Source: Verrucomicrobiales bacterium (GTDB lineage Bacteria; Verrucomicrobiota; Verrucomicrobiia; Verrucomicrobiales; V1-33). From it: a stretch of DNA of 10,751 nucleotides. Of this stretch, positions 1 to 7,351 are shown one piece after another. The stretch is taken from the NCBI GenBank assembly GCA_028293305.1, contig JAQGPD010000396.1:1-10751 (forward strand), in the 5' to 3' direction. The translations under genes were made by a program, and so were the position numbers. Position 1 is the first letter of the stretch; each line of letters opens with the position of its first letter. Under the pieces are notes generated by a model that saw only the letters and a program-made list of their open reading frames with translations, did no database searches and was not told the origin of the DNA.

Positions 1-2
1 GC

Positions 3-3000
3 CCCGCCATCTCCATCGCCTCCGGAGCCAGCTTGAAAATCGCCACCGGCAACGATGTCGAGGTGAACTTCACCAACAATATCTCCGGAGGCGGCGACAT
101 TCTTTTGAATGCGGGGGAAACCCAAAATTATTTCAACTACATCATCGACCGCGGCAACACCCGTTTCTCCGGTGACAACAACGCCTTCACCGGCAGCATC
201 AGCATTCTCGATCACAACCGCCTCACGGTCACCAGTCCCAACGGCCTCGGAGCCACTTCCGGCATCACCGTTCAAAACGGCGGCGGGCTCCTCGTCAACG
301 CTCCCGGCCTGACCTCCTCCGCACCCCTCACCATCGCCGGCCAGGGCTGGGCGGAAACCGGCGGAAAACTCGGTGCCGTCCGCGTCATCAATGGTGGCAC
401 CCTCACCGGAGCCATCACCATGACCGGCGACAGCCGCATCACCGCCAGCGGCGGCACCGGCACCCTGACGGGAGCCATCGGCGGGGCCTTCGATCTGGAA
501 TACGGCCTCAACACCACCGGCGCCGCCAGTGGCACTCTCAATATAACCCATGCCGCCAGCACCTACACGGGCAGCACCGCCATCACCCGCACCACGGTCA
601 ACGCCACCAACATCGCCGACTCCGGCACCGCCAGCAGCCTCGGCGCGGGCAGCGTGGTCGCCCTCGAAAACGCGGCCCTGACCTTCACCGGCCCGGGCGC
701 GATGTCCTCCAACCGCACCATCAGCAACGGCACCCTCGGCCTCGGAGGCTCCTCCATCGGCGTCAGCGATCCCGGCGCCACCCTCACGCTGGACGGGGCC
801 ATCACCACCGGCCTCACCGCCGGCAGCGGCGTGGCGTTCCCGCAACGCCTTGACTTCCAACAAACCCTCACTGCGGGAACCGGAGGCACCATCATCCTTG
901 ACCTCGCATCCCCCGTGGTCACCGGCGGCACCAATGTTCACCGTCAGAACCTCACGCTCATGGGGAACACGTCCCTGACCATCGCCGCCGGCGGCATCGG
1001 CACCAGTGGCGGTTTCACCCTTGGCAACAGCTCGGGCACCAATATCGGCAACGCCACGCTCAATCTCCAGGACAATGCCATCCTGACATCCTACGGGGAC
1101 CTCGATATTGGAAACCAGGGCACTGCCAACACCTACACCGTCAACCAGTCGGGCAACTCCGTCGTGAATGCCCTCCGCTCCCTGGCCACGCCTTCCGCGG
1201 ATGGCGAGCGGGCCATGCGCATCGGGCATTATCCCACGGAAACCGCCGTTTACAATCTGAACGGAGGCACCGTCAACGTCCCCAATAACTATCTTTGGGT
1301 CGGTTACGACGGCGGAGCCACCATGAATCAAAATGGCGGCACTGTGAATGCGGAAGGCCTCCGCATGGTCCGCACCGCCTCATTGCCCGCCACTTACAAT
1401 TTCGGAAACGGGACCGCGGGCAGCGCCACTCTCAATGTGGGCGTCCTCGGCTTCTCCAAAGGCAGCACCGGCACCGCCATTCCCTCATTCAACTTCAACG
1501 GCGGCACCTACCGCGCCACCGCCAACCATGCCATCGGCAGCGGCATTGTCATCAACTTCCTAACCGGCGGCGGCACCATCGACACCAACGGATTCGACGT
1601 CTCCTCGGCTTCGGCGCTTCTCGCGGGAGGCACTGGCAATTTCACCAAAAGCGGCGCCGGGGAATTCACCCTGACCGGTTCCAACACCCTCCCCGGAGCC
1701 ACCAACGTGGACGGCGGCTCCCTCGGCGGCACGGCCTCCATCACCGCGAGCACCGTGAACGTCGGCCCCGCCGGCACCCTGACCGGAGCCCTCACCGTCA
1801 CCAGCCCGGGCGGCACCATCGTCGCCAGCCGCGGCACCATCAGCCCGGGACTTCAAAACGGAGCCGCCGCCGGCATTTTCACCACCGGCACGCTCTCCCT
1901 CGCCGCCAACAGCCAACTGAACCTCCGGCCCGGCGCGGGCGCGGCGGGTGATCTTGTGAATGTGACCACCGCCAATGGACTCTCCGGCGTGACCAATATC
2001 AACGTTCTGCCCGTCGGGGTCCTTGCCGCCGGAACCTACCCACTCGTTGATTATACCGGGACCAATTCCCTCGCCTTCACCAGCTCCCTGCCTCACCTCC
2101 TCGGAGCCTCGGTCACTGACAATGTGGCCGGCACGGTTATCGAACTCACCCATGCCGGTCAGGAAACCCTCACCTGGACGGGCGCGGGCGGCACCTCCTG
2201 GGACGCCACCACGCCGAACACCTGGAACGGCAGCACCAGCCTGGCGACCAATTACCTCCAAGGCGATATCGCGGTCTTCGACGACTCCTCCGCCATCGGC
2301 GCCATCACCATTGCGGCCGGCGGCGTCACCCCGGCTTCGGTGAATTTCAACAACGCCACCACCGCCTACACCCTCACCGGCGGAGCCATCACCGGCGGCA
2401 CCTCCGTGGTCAAGTCCGGCACCGCCACGACCATTCTCGCAGGCGATAACACCTACACCGGAGGCACCACCATCAGCGCCGGCACGCTTCAAATCGGCAA
2501 TGGCGGCTCCACGGGACTCCCCGGCAAAGGCGACACCGCCATCGCCTCCGGGGCCACTTTGTCCTTCAACCGCTCCGGTGCCTCCGCCTACACCGGCGTC
2601 CTCAGCGGCGCAGGGTCCCTCCGCTCGGACGGTCCCGGCCAGACGACGCTGACCCGCACCAATTCCTACTCCGGCGGCACCATCATCAGCCAGGGAACAC
2701 TCGAGGGAAATCACGATTCCTTCGGCTCCGGCACGATCACGCTCAATGATGCCGCCACCGGTTCCGCCAACACCGGCCTCCTGATCCGCAACGGATCGGG
2801 GGTCGTGATTCCCAATAACATTATCGTTTCCAACAACGGCAGCGGCACCGCCACCATCGGATCCTCCGAGGACGTGGGCTATCCGACGGGCCTCGAGTTC
2901 AGTGGCACGGTGCAACTGGACCGCCCCACCAAACTGCTGGGCGATCTTGACCGCACCACGTTCAAAGGCGCGCTCAGCGGGGCCGTGGGCACCCTCACCA

Positions 3001-5663
3001 TCGGCCGCAGTTCCGCTTTGGAGGACTTGGAAATCGGGCGCGTCGTCCTCGAAAAAGCCCACGCTTTCACCGGTCCGGTCAGTGTGGTGATCGAAGACAA
3101 CGCCATTCTTCAGGTTAATAACATTTCCAACACGGGCACTCCCAATACCGCATTGGACCAGATTCCTGACACCTCCAGCGTCACTCTCGGCAACAACTCC
3201 GTCTTCCAAACCGGTGCTTCCGGCAGCGCGGCCGACGGCGAAACGATCGGCGATCTCAGCAGCGCCGCCTCGACCAGCCGGCTGCTTTCCGTAGGCGGCA
3301 CGTCAGCGGACCTCACCTTCGGCACGGCCAACAACACGGCTTTCAACGGCACGGTAAATGGCGGCAACACCTTCAATCTCATCAAGCAAGGCACCGGCAC
3401 CTTCACCCTCGGCGGCACCATAGACAACCCTTCGGCGCGCCTGACCGCGAATAACGGAACCGTGATTCTGGGCAAGGACAGCTCCAACACCATCCACGCC
3501 CTTGGAGGCGCCCTTGTTATCAATTCCGGTGCCACGGTCCAGCTCGGCGGCACCTACACCGCCTTCCGCGATGGTGATTCCAATCGCGATTCCGCCACGC
3601 AATACTGGCCCACGGCGTCAGCGAATTTCGTCGACCAAATTTATAACAACGTTGATGTCACCCTGAACATCGGCGGCACATTCGATATGGCGGGCAAGTC
3701 CGAGGTGTTCAACGGCCTGATCGGCACCGGCGGCACCGTGACCAACAGCGTCGCCGGCACGGACTCCAACCTGATCATCGGCTCCAACGCTTCCGCCGCC
3801 CCCATCGTCGCCCTCCTCCAGAACGGGGCCGGCACTCTCAGCCTGACGAAAGGCGGCTCCGGCAGCATGTCCCTCAACGGCGCGGCCCCCAACACCTACT
3901 CCGGCTCCACCGACATCCGCGGCGGCACGCTCGCCATCCAAAACACGTCCGCGCTGGGATCCGCCGCCACCGGCACCACCATTTGGAGCAATCGCGAAAA
4001 CACCGGCGGCTCCGCGACCCAACTCAATATCAACATCACCGCCGCCAGCACCCCGGCCGCTCCCAACGTGATCGCCGAGCCGGTCACCATGGTTTCGGAA
4101 TTGGTGAACGATCTGCGCGCCGCCGTCAACAACGCCGCGGAAAGCACGCGCCTGACGGGAGGCCTTGTTCTTCAAGGAGATGGCATTAACCAAATCCTGG
4201 CCTCCCAGGGAGCAGGCGACCAATTGCAGATCAACGGTGGAATGACGGGCAGCGCCACCGGGACCCTGTTCCTGCGGGGAACCGGGGAAATGGCCATCAA
4301 CAGCACCATCAACGTCCCCGGGGTGATCATGGCCAAGACGGACGGTGGACTGCTCATTCTCAACAGCACCGGCAATAACGTCCTGGAAACCAATCTGGTG
4401 GCCGGCAGCGTCCGCACCGACGTGGTCGATGCCCTGGACCCCGGCGCGATCCTCCGCATGGGCCAGGCCGGCAATACCACCACCCTGGATCTGAACGGCA
4501 AAAACCAAACGGTTGCCGGGTTGGTCTCCAACATCGGCATCACGGACAATTTTGCCCGCACGATCAACTCCACTGCTCCCGCCACGCTCAATGTGAATGT
4601 TCCCGCCGCCACCGGCGCGGACCGCGGGTATGGCTACACCATCTCGGGCGCGGTCACGCTCCAAAAATCCGGCGCCGGCGACCAGGTGCTTCTCCCTTCC
4701 GTGAGCGGGAATTCCCTCACCTACACGGGCGGCACCATCGTCAGCGAAGGCGCCCTCCGCCTTGCCGCCAATGACCGCATCCCGGACGCCACCGGAAATG
4801 TGGTGGTCGGCGACGGCAGCGGCTCCGCTTTCCTGGACCTGAATGGCTACAACGATACCATCAACGGCCTCCACGGAAACACCAACGGCACGGTCCACAG
4901 CAACGGCAGCCAACTCCTGACCCCCGTCACCGCCGTCACCTCCGTCCTGACCGTGCGCGGCACCGCCACCCCGGCGACCACCGCCACCTTCGCGGGCACC
5001 TTGAAGGACAACGTCGACACCGGACTGAGCAAGCTGGCCCTGACAAAAATCGGTGCCGACACCCAGATTCTCTCCGGCGTGAATACCTACTCCGGTCCCA
5101 CCTCCGTTTCCGGCGGCACCCTCCTCATCAACGGCAACAATGGCGGAGCCACCGGTGGCATCACCGTCGCCTCCACCGCCACCCTCGGCGGTTCCGGAAC
5201 ACTCGGTGGACCCCTCACAGTAAATGACGGCGGCGTATTCTCTCCGGGGAATTCCCCCGGCACCCTGACCACCACCACCTCCGCAACCTTCTCGAACACC
5301 AGCGTCCTCATTTACGATTTCCTCGGAACCGACCTAACAGTCGGCGGGGTCAACAATGACCTCTTCACCGGCGTCACGAATCTCACGCTGGATGGCACCC
5401 TGAACGTCGCTGAAACCTCCCCCGGGTCCTTCCTCAGCGCCAATCCCGGAGACATGTGGCGTCTGATCAACTATTCCGGCACCTTGTTGGACAACACCCT
5501 TGATCTCGGCTCCATGCCCGCCCTGGCCGCAGGCAACAGCTTCGAGATCGACACCAGCATCGCCGGACAAGTGAATCTGGTGGTGGTTCCCGAAACCTCC
5601 ACCTTCTGCCTCCTGGGCCTGAGCGCCCTGTGGACACTGCGCCGCCGCCGCAACGCTGCGTGA
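3..5663 (+). CDS. Giant autotransporter-associated beta-strand repeat protein with PEP-CTERM-like tail (5' partial)
   Basis: Probable exported surface protein (adhesin or matrix-like); no catalytic function is visible. The frame is open from the first complete codon at position 3, and the codon at 33 is an internal TTG (Leu), so the true start lies left of the window. About 1,886 residues are visible, dominated by Gly, Thr, Ala, Ser and Asn, as in right-handed beta-helices. At least seven units match the autotransporter-associated beta-strand repeat style (K-x-G-x-G...L-x-G-x-N-T-Y-x-G-x-T...GTL), for example at 2406-2498 and 5040-5135. An NGGT-rich ladder lies at about 1251-1520. An SPG end module occurs twice, at about 1842-2158 and 5238-5585. 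The tail has VPET, a short hydrophobic stretch and RRRR, as in exosortase substrates. I see only one cysteine, inside that tail, so the processed protein would have no disulfides in the visible part. Family is fairly secure; ligand and role are unknown. Codons are strongly C-ending, unlike the genes to the right. Confidence 0.9.
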   Translation, partial: PAISIASGASLKIATGNDVEVNFTNNISGGGDILLNAGETQNYFNYIIDRGNTRFSGDNNAFTGSISILDHNRLTVTSPNGLGATSGITVQNGGGLLVNAPGLTSSAPLTIAGQGWAETGGKLGAVRVINGGTLTGAITMTGDSRITASGGTGTLTGAIGGAFDLEYGLNTTGAASGTLNITHAASTYTGSTAITRTTVNATNIADSGTASSLGAGSVVALENAALTFTGPGAMSSNRTISNGTLGLGGSSIGVSDPGATLTLDGAITTGLTAGSGVAFPQRLDFQQTLTAGTGGTIILDLASPVVTGGTNVHRQNLTLMGNTSLTIAAGGIGTSGGFTLGNSSGTNIGNATLNLQDNAILTSYGDLDIGNQGTANTYTVNQSGNSVVNALRSLATPSADGERAMRIGHYPTETAVYNLNGGTVNVPNNYLWVGYDGGATMNQNGGTVNAEGLRMVRTASLPATYNFGNGTAGSATLNVGVLGFSKGSTGTAIPSFNFNGGTYRATANHAIGSGIVINFLTGGGTIDTNGFDVSSASALLAGGTGNFTKSGAGEFTLTGSNTLPGATNVDGGSLGGTASITASTVNVGPAGTLTGALTVTSPGGTIVASRGTISPGLQNGAAAGIFTTGTLSLAANSQLNLRPGAGAAGDLVNVTTANGLSGVTNINVLPVGVLAAGTYPLVDYTGTNSLAFTSSLPHLLGASVTDNVAGTVIELTHAGQETLTWTGAGGTSWDATTPNTWNGSTSLATNYLQGDIAVFDDSSAIGAITIAAGGVTPASVNFNNATTAYTLTGGAITGGTSVVKSGTATTILAGDNTYTGGTTISAGTLQIGNGGSTGLPGKGDTAIASGATLSFNRSGASAYTGVLSGAGSLRSDGPGQTTLTRTNSYSGGTIISQGTLEGNHDSFGSGTITLNDAATGSANTGLLIRNGSGVVIPNNIIVSNNGSGTATIGSSEDVGYPTGLEFSGTVQLDRPTKLLGDLDRTTFKGALSGAVGTLTIGRSSALEDLEIGRVVLEKAHAFTGPVSVVIEDNAILQVNNISNTGTPNTALDQIPDTSSVTLGNNSVFQTGASGSAADGETIGDLSSAASTSRLLSVGGTSADLTFGTANNTAFNGTVNGGNTFNLIKQGTGTFTLGGTIDNPSARLTANNGTVILGKDSSNTIHALGGALVINSGATVQLGGTYTAFRDGDSNRDSATQYWPTASANFVDQIYNNVDVTLNIGGTFDMAGKSEVFNGLIGTGGTVTNSVAGTDSNLIIGSNASAAPIVALLQNGAGTLSLTKGGSGSMSLNGAAPNTYSGSTDIRGGTLAIQNTSALGSAATGTTIWSNRENTGGSATQLNINITAASTPAAPNVIAEPVTMVSELVNDLRAAVNNAAESTRLTGGLVLQGDGINQILASQGAGDQLQINGGMTGSATGTLFLRGTGEMAINSTINVPGVIMAKTDGGLLILNSTGNNVLETNLVAGSVRTDVVDALDPGAILRMGQAGNTTTLDLNGKNQTVAGLVSNIGITDNFARTINSTAPATLNVNVPAATGADRGYGYTISGAVTLQKSGAGDQVLLPSVSGNSLTYTGGTIVSEGALRLAANDRIPDATGNVVVGDGSGSAFLDLNGYNDTINGLHGNTNGTVHSNGSQLLTPVTAVTSVLTVRGTATPATTATFAGTLKDNVDTGLSKLALTKIGADTQILSGVNTYSGPTSVSGGTLLINGNNGGATGGITVASTATLGGSGTLGGPLTVNDGGVFSPGNSPGTLTTTTSATFSNTSVLIYDFLGTDLTVGGVNNDLFTGVTNLTLDGTLNVAETSPGSFLSANPGDMWRLINYSGTLLDNTLDLGSMPALAAGNSFEIDTSIAGQVNLVVVPETSTFCLLGLSALWTLRRRRNAA
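1251..1520 (+). repeat. NGGT beta-ladder block within the giant surface protein
   Basis: Short units recur in the translation: YNLNGGTVNV, MNQNGGTVNA, YNFGNGTAG and FNFNGGTYRA. Each fits one rung of a beta-helix (aromatic/hydrophobic, x, N, GG, T). Upstream, at about 1050-1150, looser related text (TLNLQDNAILTS, YTVNQSGNS) may belong to the same block. The repeats are protein-level and diverged at DNA level, so they are old rather than a recent expansion. Confidence 0.6.
1641..5135 (+). repeat. Seven dispersed autotransporter-associated beta-strand repeat units
   Basis: Units of about 30-36 codons lie at 1641-1730, 2406-2498, 2616-2711, 3378-3473, 3843-3941, 4659-4766 and 5040-5135. Each begins near a KSGAG-like motif (FTKSGAGE, VVKSGTAT, SDGPGQ, LIKQGTGT, LTKGGSGS, LQKSGAGD, LTKIGADT). 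Most continue through NTYTGGT-like text, weakest in the unit at 3378, and end in GTL or GAL. They correspond in style to the repeat family named for autotransporter-associated beta strands. Spacing is irregular (roughly 0.2-0.8 kb) and the intervening text is also beta-rich. More degenerate copies probably exist, for example near 540-620 (HAASTYTGSTAITRT). Confidence 0.75.
5586..5660 (+). other. PEP-CTERM-like sorting tail of the giant protein
   Basis: The last 25 codons encode VPETSTFC, then a short hydrophobic stretch (LLGLSALWTL), then RRRRNAA. This is the three-part layout of PEP-CTERM substrates: a Pro-Glu motif, a transmembrane helix and a basic end. Family knowledge: such tails are recognised by exosortases, which process proteins for the outer surface. 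The third motif position is Thr instead of Pro. The hydrophobic segment is short, which is common in verrucomicrobial versions. No exosortase gene is in the window. Confidence 0.75.
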
Positions 5664-5718
5664 GCCTCGCGGTGCAGGTCATCAAACTCAAGCAGCGCCC
5701 GAAATTTGATGAGGGGGC

Positions 5719-5756
5719 TCCCGGGCAGGAATTTGCCCGGGATCCCGCGACGGGAT
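5719..5756 (+). terminator. Two adjoining GC-rich hairpins after the giant gene (possible terminator)
   Basis: The first hairpin pairs 5719-5727 with 5734-5742: nine Watson-Crick pairs with a 6-nt loop GGAATT. The second pairs 5742-5747 (ATCCCG) with 5751-5756 (CGGGAT) around a 3-nt loop CGA. They share only A5742. The DNA between them contains the palindrome CGGGATCCCG. The stems begin 56 nt after the giant gene's stop, where a transcript end would be expected. No U-tract follows (TGGAAAAGG), so a classical intrinsic terminator is not supported. A U-less terminator, an mRNA 3'-end stabiliser or a protein-binding site are alternatives. Confidence 0.4.
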
Positions 5757-5828
5757 TGGAAAAGGGGCCAGGGTGAACAAGCTTGACTTGAATTCCGGTT
5801 TCCGATTCCGTGGGTTTATTCCCCCCTC

Positions 5829-7262
5829 ATGAAGTTCCTACGATTTTTCGCTTCCCTTTTCCTTCTGCTCCCAGGCGCATCCGCCGCGGAATCCGCCGGT
5901 GCCGCGAAGGATGGCGCCGGCCTCAGGTTGCATCCGGAGAACCCGCATTACTTCGAATGGAAGGGAAGGCCGGTGGTTTTGATTACGTCAGGCGAGCACT
6001 ATGGCGCGGTCATGAACCGTGCCTTCGACTATCAAAAGTATCTGGACACCCTGGCGGCCGATGGCTTGAACTACACCCGGATTTTCAGCGGAGCCTATTT
6101 GGAGCCGCAGGGTGCGTTCAATATCGCCCGCAACACCATGGCCCCCGCAGCCGATCAATTCATTTGCCCCTGGGCCAGGAGCGGCCAGCCGGGATTTGCC
6201 CTGGGCGGTGACAAGTTTGACCTGAATCAATGGGACGCTGCTTACTTTGTCAGGCTCAAGGATTTTGTGAGCGCCGCCTCCTCCAAGGGAGTGATTGTGG
6301 AGGTGACATTGTTTTGCCCCATGTATGAGGAAATGCAGTGGAAGCTCAGCCCCATGAACGCCACCAATAACATAAACGGTGTGGGCGCGGTGGGCATGCA
6401 CGAGGTCCACACGCTCGACCGGTCCGGCGGGCTTTTGAAAGTGCAGGAAACCTTGGTCCGGAAGCTGGTGACGGAGCTGAACGGGATGGACAATGTGATT
6501 TTCGAAATCTGCAACGAGCCTTACTTCGGCGGAGTGACCTTGGATTGGCAGCACCGTATTGCGGATATGATCGTGGAAACCGAAAGCGCGTTGCCCAGGC
6601 GGCATTTGATAGCGCAGAATATCGCCAACAATACCGCCAAAATTGAAAAGCCTCATTCGGCGGTGTCCATTTTCAATTTCCACTACGCCGCCCCGCCGGA
6701 CGCTGTGCGGGAGAATTTCGCGCTGAACAAGGTGATCGGCGATGACGAAACTGGATTCAATGGAACCGATGACCGCGCCTATCGCATCGAGGCTTGGAAC
6801 TTCATCCTCGCGGGCGGGGGGCTTTTTAACAATCTCGACTATTCCTTCACCGTCGGCACCGAGGACGGCACCTTCGCCTATCCAAAAACCCAGCCCGGTG
6901 GCGGAGGCGTGTCCTATCGGAAACAGCTGGGAATCCTGCGGGAATTCATCAACGGATTCGATTTTGTCAGGATGAGGCCGGGCACCTCCGTGGTGGAAAG
7001 GCGAGGACTTCCCGAGGGCACGTCCATCCGCGGTTTGGAGGAGACCGGCAAGGCGATGGCGCTGTTTCTGCACAGCCCCCGGTCAGCCGTTTCGTCACTG
7101 CGGGTGAATTTGCCCGCCGGCCCATGGGAGGCGCAGTGGGTCAATGTGCTGACGGGTGAAAAAGCGAATGTATTGAAACTGGAGGGAGGCGGGATCCGGG
7201 AAATCAAACTGCCGGCTTATGATGCCGAGATCGCGCTGGGCCTGAAAAAGCCCGGGCCCTGA
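5829..7262 (+). CDS. Secreted TIM-barrel glycoside hydrolase-like protein (clan GH-A / cellulase-like)
   Basis: A 477-residue exported protein, probably a glycosidase acting on carbohydrate outside the cytoplasm; substrate not predictable. Residues 1-19/20 are a signal peptide (MKFLRFF, hydrophobic core, PGASA-A). The barrel covers about residues 35-385. Opening text (HPENPHYFEWKGRPVVLIT, then YQKYLDTLAADGLNYTRIF) resembles GH5- and DUF4038/apiosidase-like barrels. VIFEICNEP places the acid/base candidate at Glu230 after Asn229. FHY at 284-286 matches the H-x-Y often seen after strand 6. IGDDETGF gives the nucleophile candidate Glu307, followed by EAWNFILAGG and NNLDYSF. From about residue 388 a small beta domain follows (GLEETGKAMALFLHS to the C-terminus), as often caps such enzymes. 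The ATG is chosen because the signal peptide begins there; no Shine-Dalgarno is visible. It could be a diverged barrel of another GH-A family. Next gene is 89 nt downstream on the same strand. Confidence 0.8.
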   Translation: MKFLRFFASLFLLLPGASAAESAGAAKDGAGLRLHPENPHYFEWKGRPVVLITSGEHYGAVMNRAFDYQKYLDTLAADGLNYTRIFSGAYLEPQGAFNIARNTMAPAADQFICPWARSGQPGFALGGDKFDLNQWDAAYFVRLKDFVSAASSKGVIVEVTLFCPMYEEMQWKLSPMNATNNINGVGAVGMHEVHTLDRSGGLLKVQETLVRKLVTELNGMDNVIFEICNEPYFGGVTLDWQHRIADMIVETESALPRRHLIAQNIANNTAKIEKPHSAVSIFNFHYAAPPDAVRENFALNKVIGDDETGFNGTDDRAYRIEAWNFILAGGGLFNNLDYSFTVGTEDGTFAYPKTQPGGGGVSYRKQLGILREFINGFDFVRMRPGTSVVERRGLPEGTSIRGLEETGKAMALFLHSPRSAVSSLRVNLPAGPWEAQWVNVLTGEKANVLKLEGGGIREIKLPAYDAEIALGLKKPGP

Positions 7263-7321
7263 ACCGGCGGTCCGCGCAGGCCAGGGGCTTGCTCCGGGAG
7301 GATTTCCGGTGGACCGTCGGT
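7263..7321 (+). ncRNA. Candidate structured RNA element: compact three-way junction
   Basis: This begins at the first base after the hydrolase stop codon. P1 pairs 7263-7273 with 7311-7321: 11 pairs, one G-U at 7267/7317. P2 pairs 7276-7282 with 7286-7292: 7 pairs, one G-U at 7279/7289, loop AGG. P3 pairs 7294-7299 with 7304-7309: 6 pairs, one G-U at 7298/7305, loop GGAU. Only GC (7274-7275), U7293 and U7310 are left as junction bases, so 48 of 59 nt are paired. All three wobbles are G-U on the + strand and would be A-C mismatches on the other strand, which fits a + strand transcript. It could be a 3'-UTR, a leader of the nuclease gene, or a chance fold of GC-rich DNA. It matches no riboswitch class I know, and no U-tract follows. 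Confidence 0.4.
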
Positions 7322-7351
7322 CACGGCGCGCAAGATGCTTTTGGATAGTCC

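Noticed and set aside
1560..3209. 549-codon open frame on the minus strand, antisense to the giant gene
   Set aside because: Its composition (Gly, Asp, Val, Ala, Glu runs with no domain) is what the antisense of Thr/Gly/Asn/Ser codons gives in GC-rich DNA. The + strand frame has clear repeat-family content.
3618..4913. 431-codon minus-strand open frame
   Set aside because: Same low-complexity antisense character as the other shadow, fully inside the repeat protein, with no motif or ribosome site.
33..5663. Tandem DNA repeats or CRISPR-like periodicity in the giant gene
   Set aside because: Repetition is at the protein level with diverged codons. There are no identical spaced DNA repeats of CRISPR type.
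5783..5811. TTGACT at 5783-5788 as a -35 box for the hydrolase gene
   Set aside because: Five of six bases match, but at 16-18 nt spacing there is only ATTCCG/TTCCGT, which is no -10 box. The TTTATT at 5815 is too far away.
5988..7073. 361-codon minus-strand open frame opposite the hydrolase gene
   Set aside because: The + strand frame carries a signal peptide and the GH-A catalytic motifs. The antisense product shows no recognisable domain.
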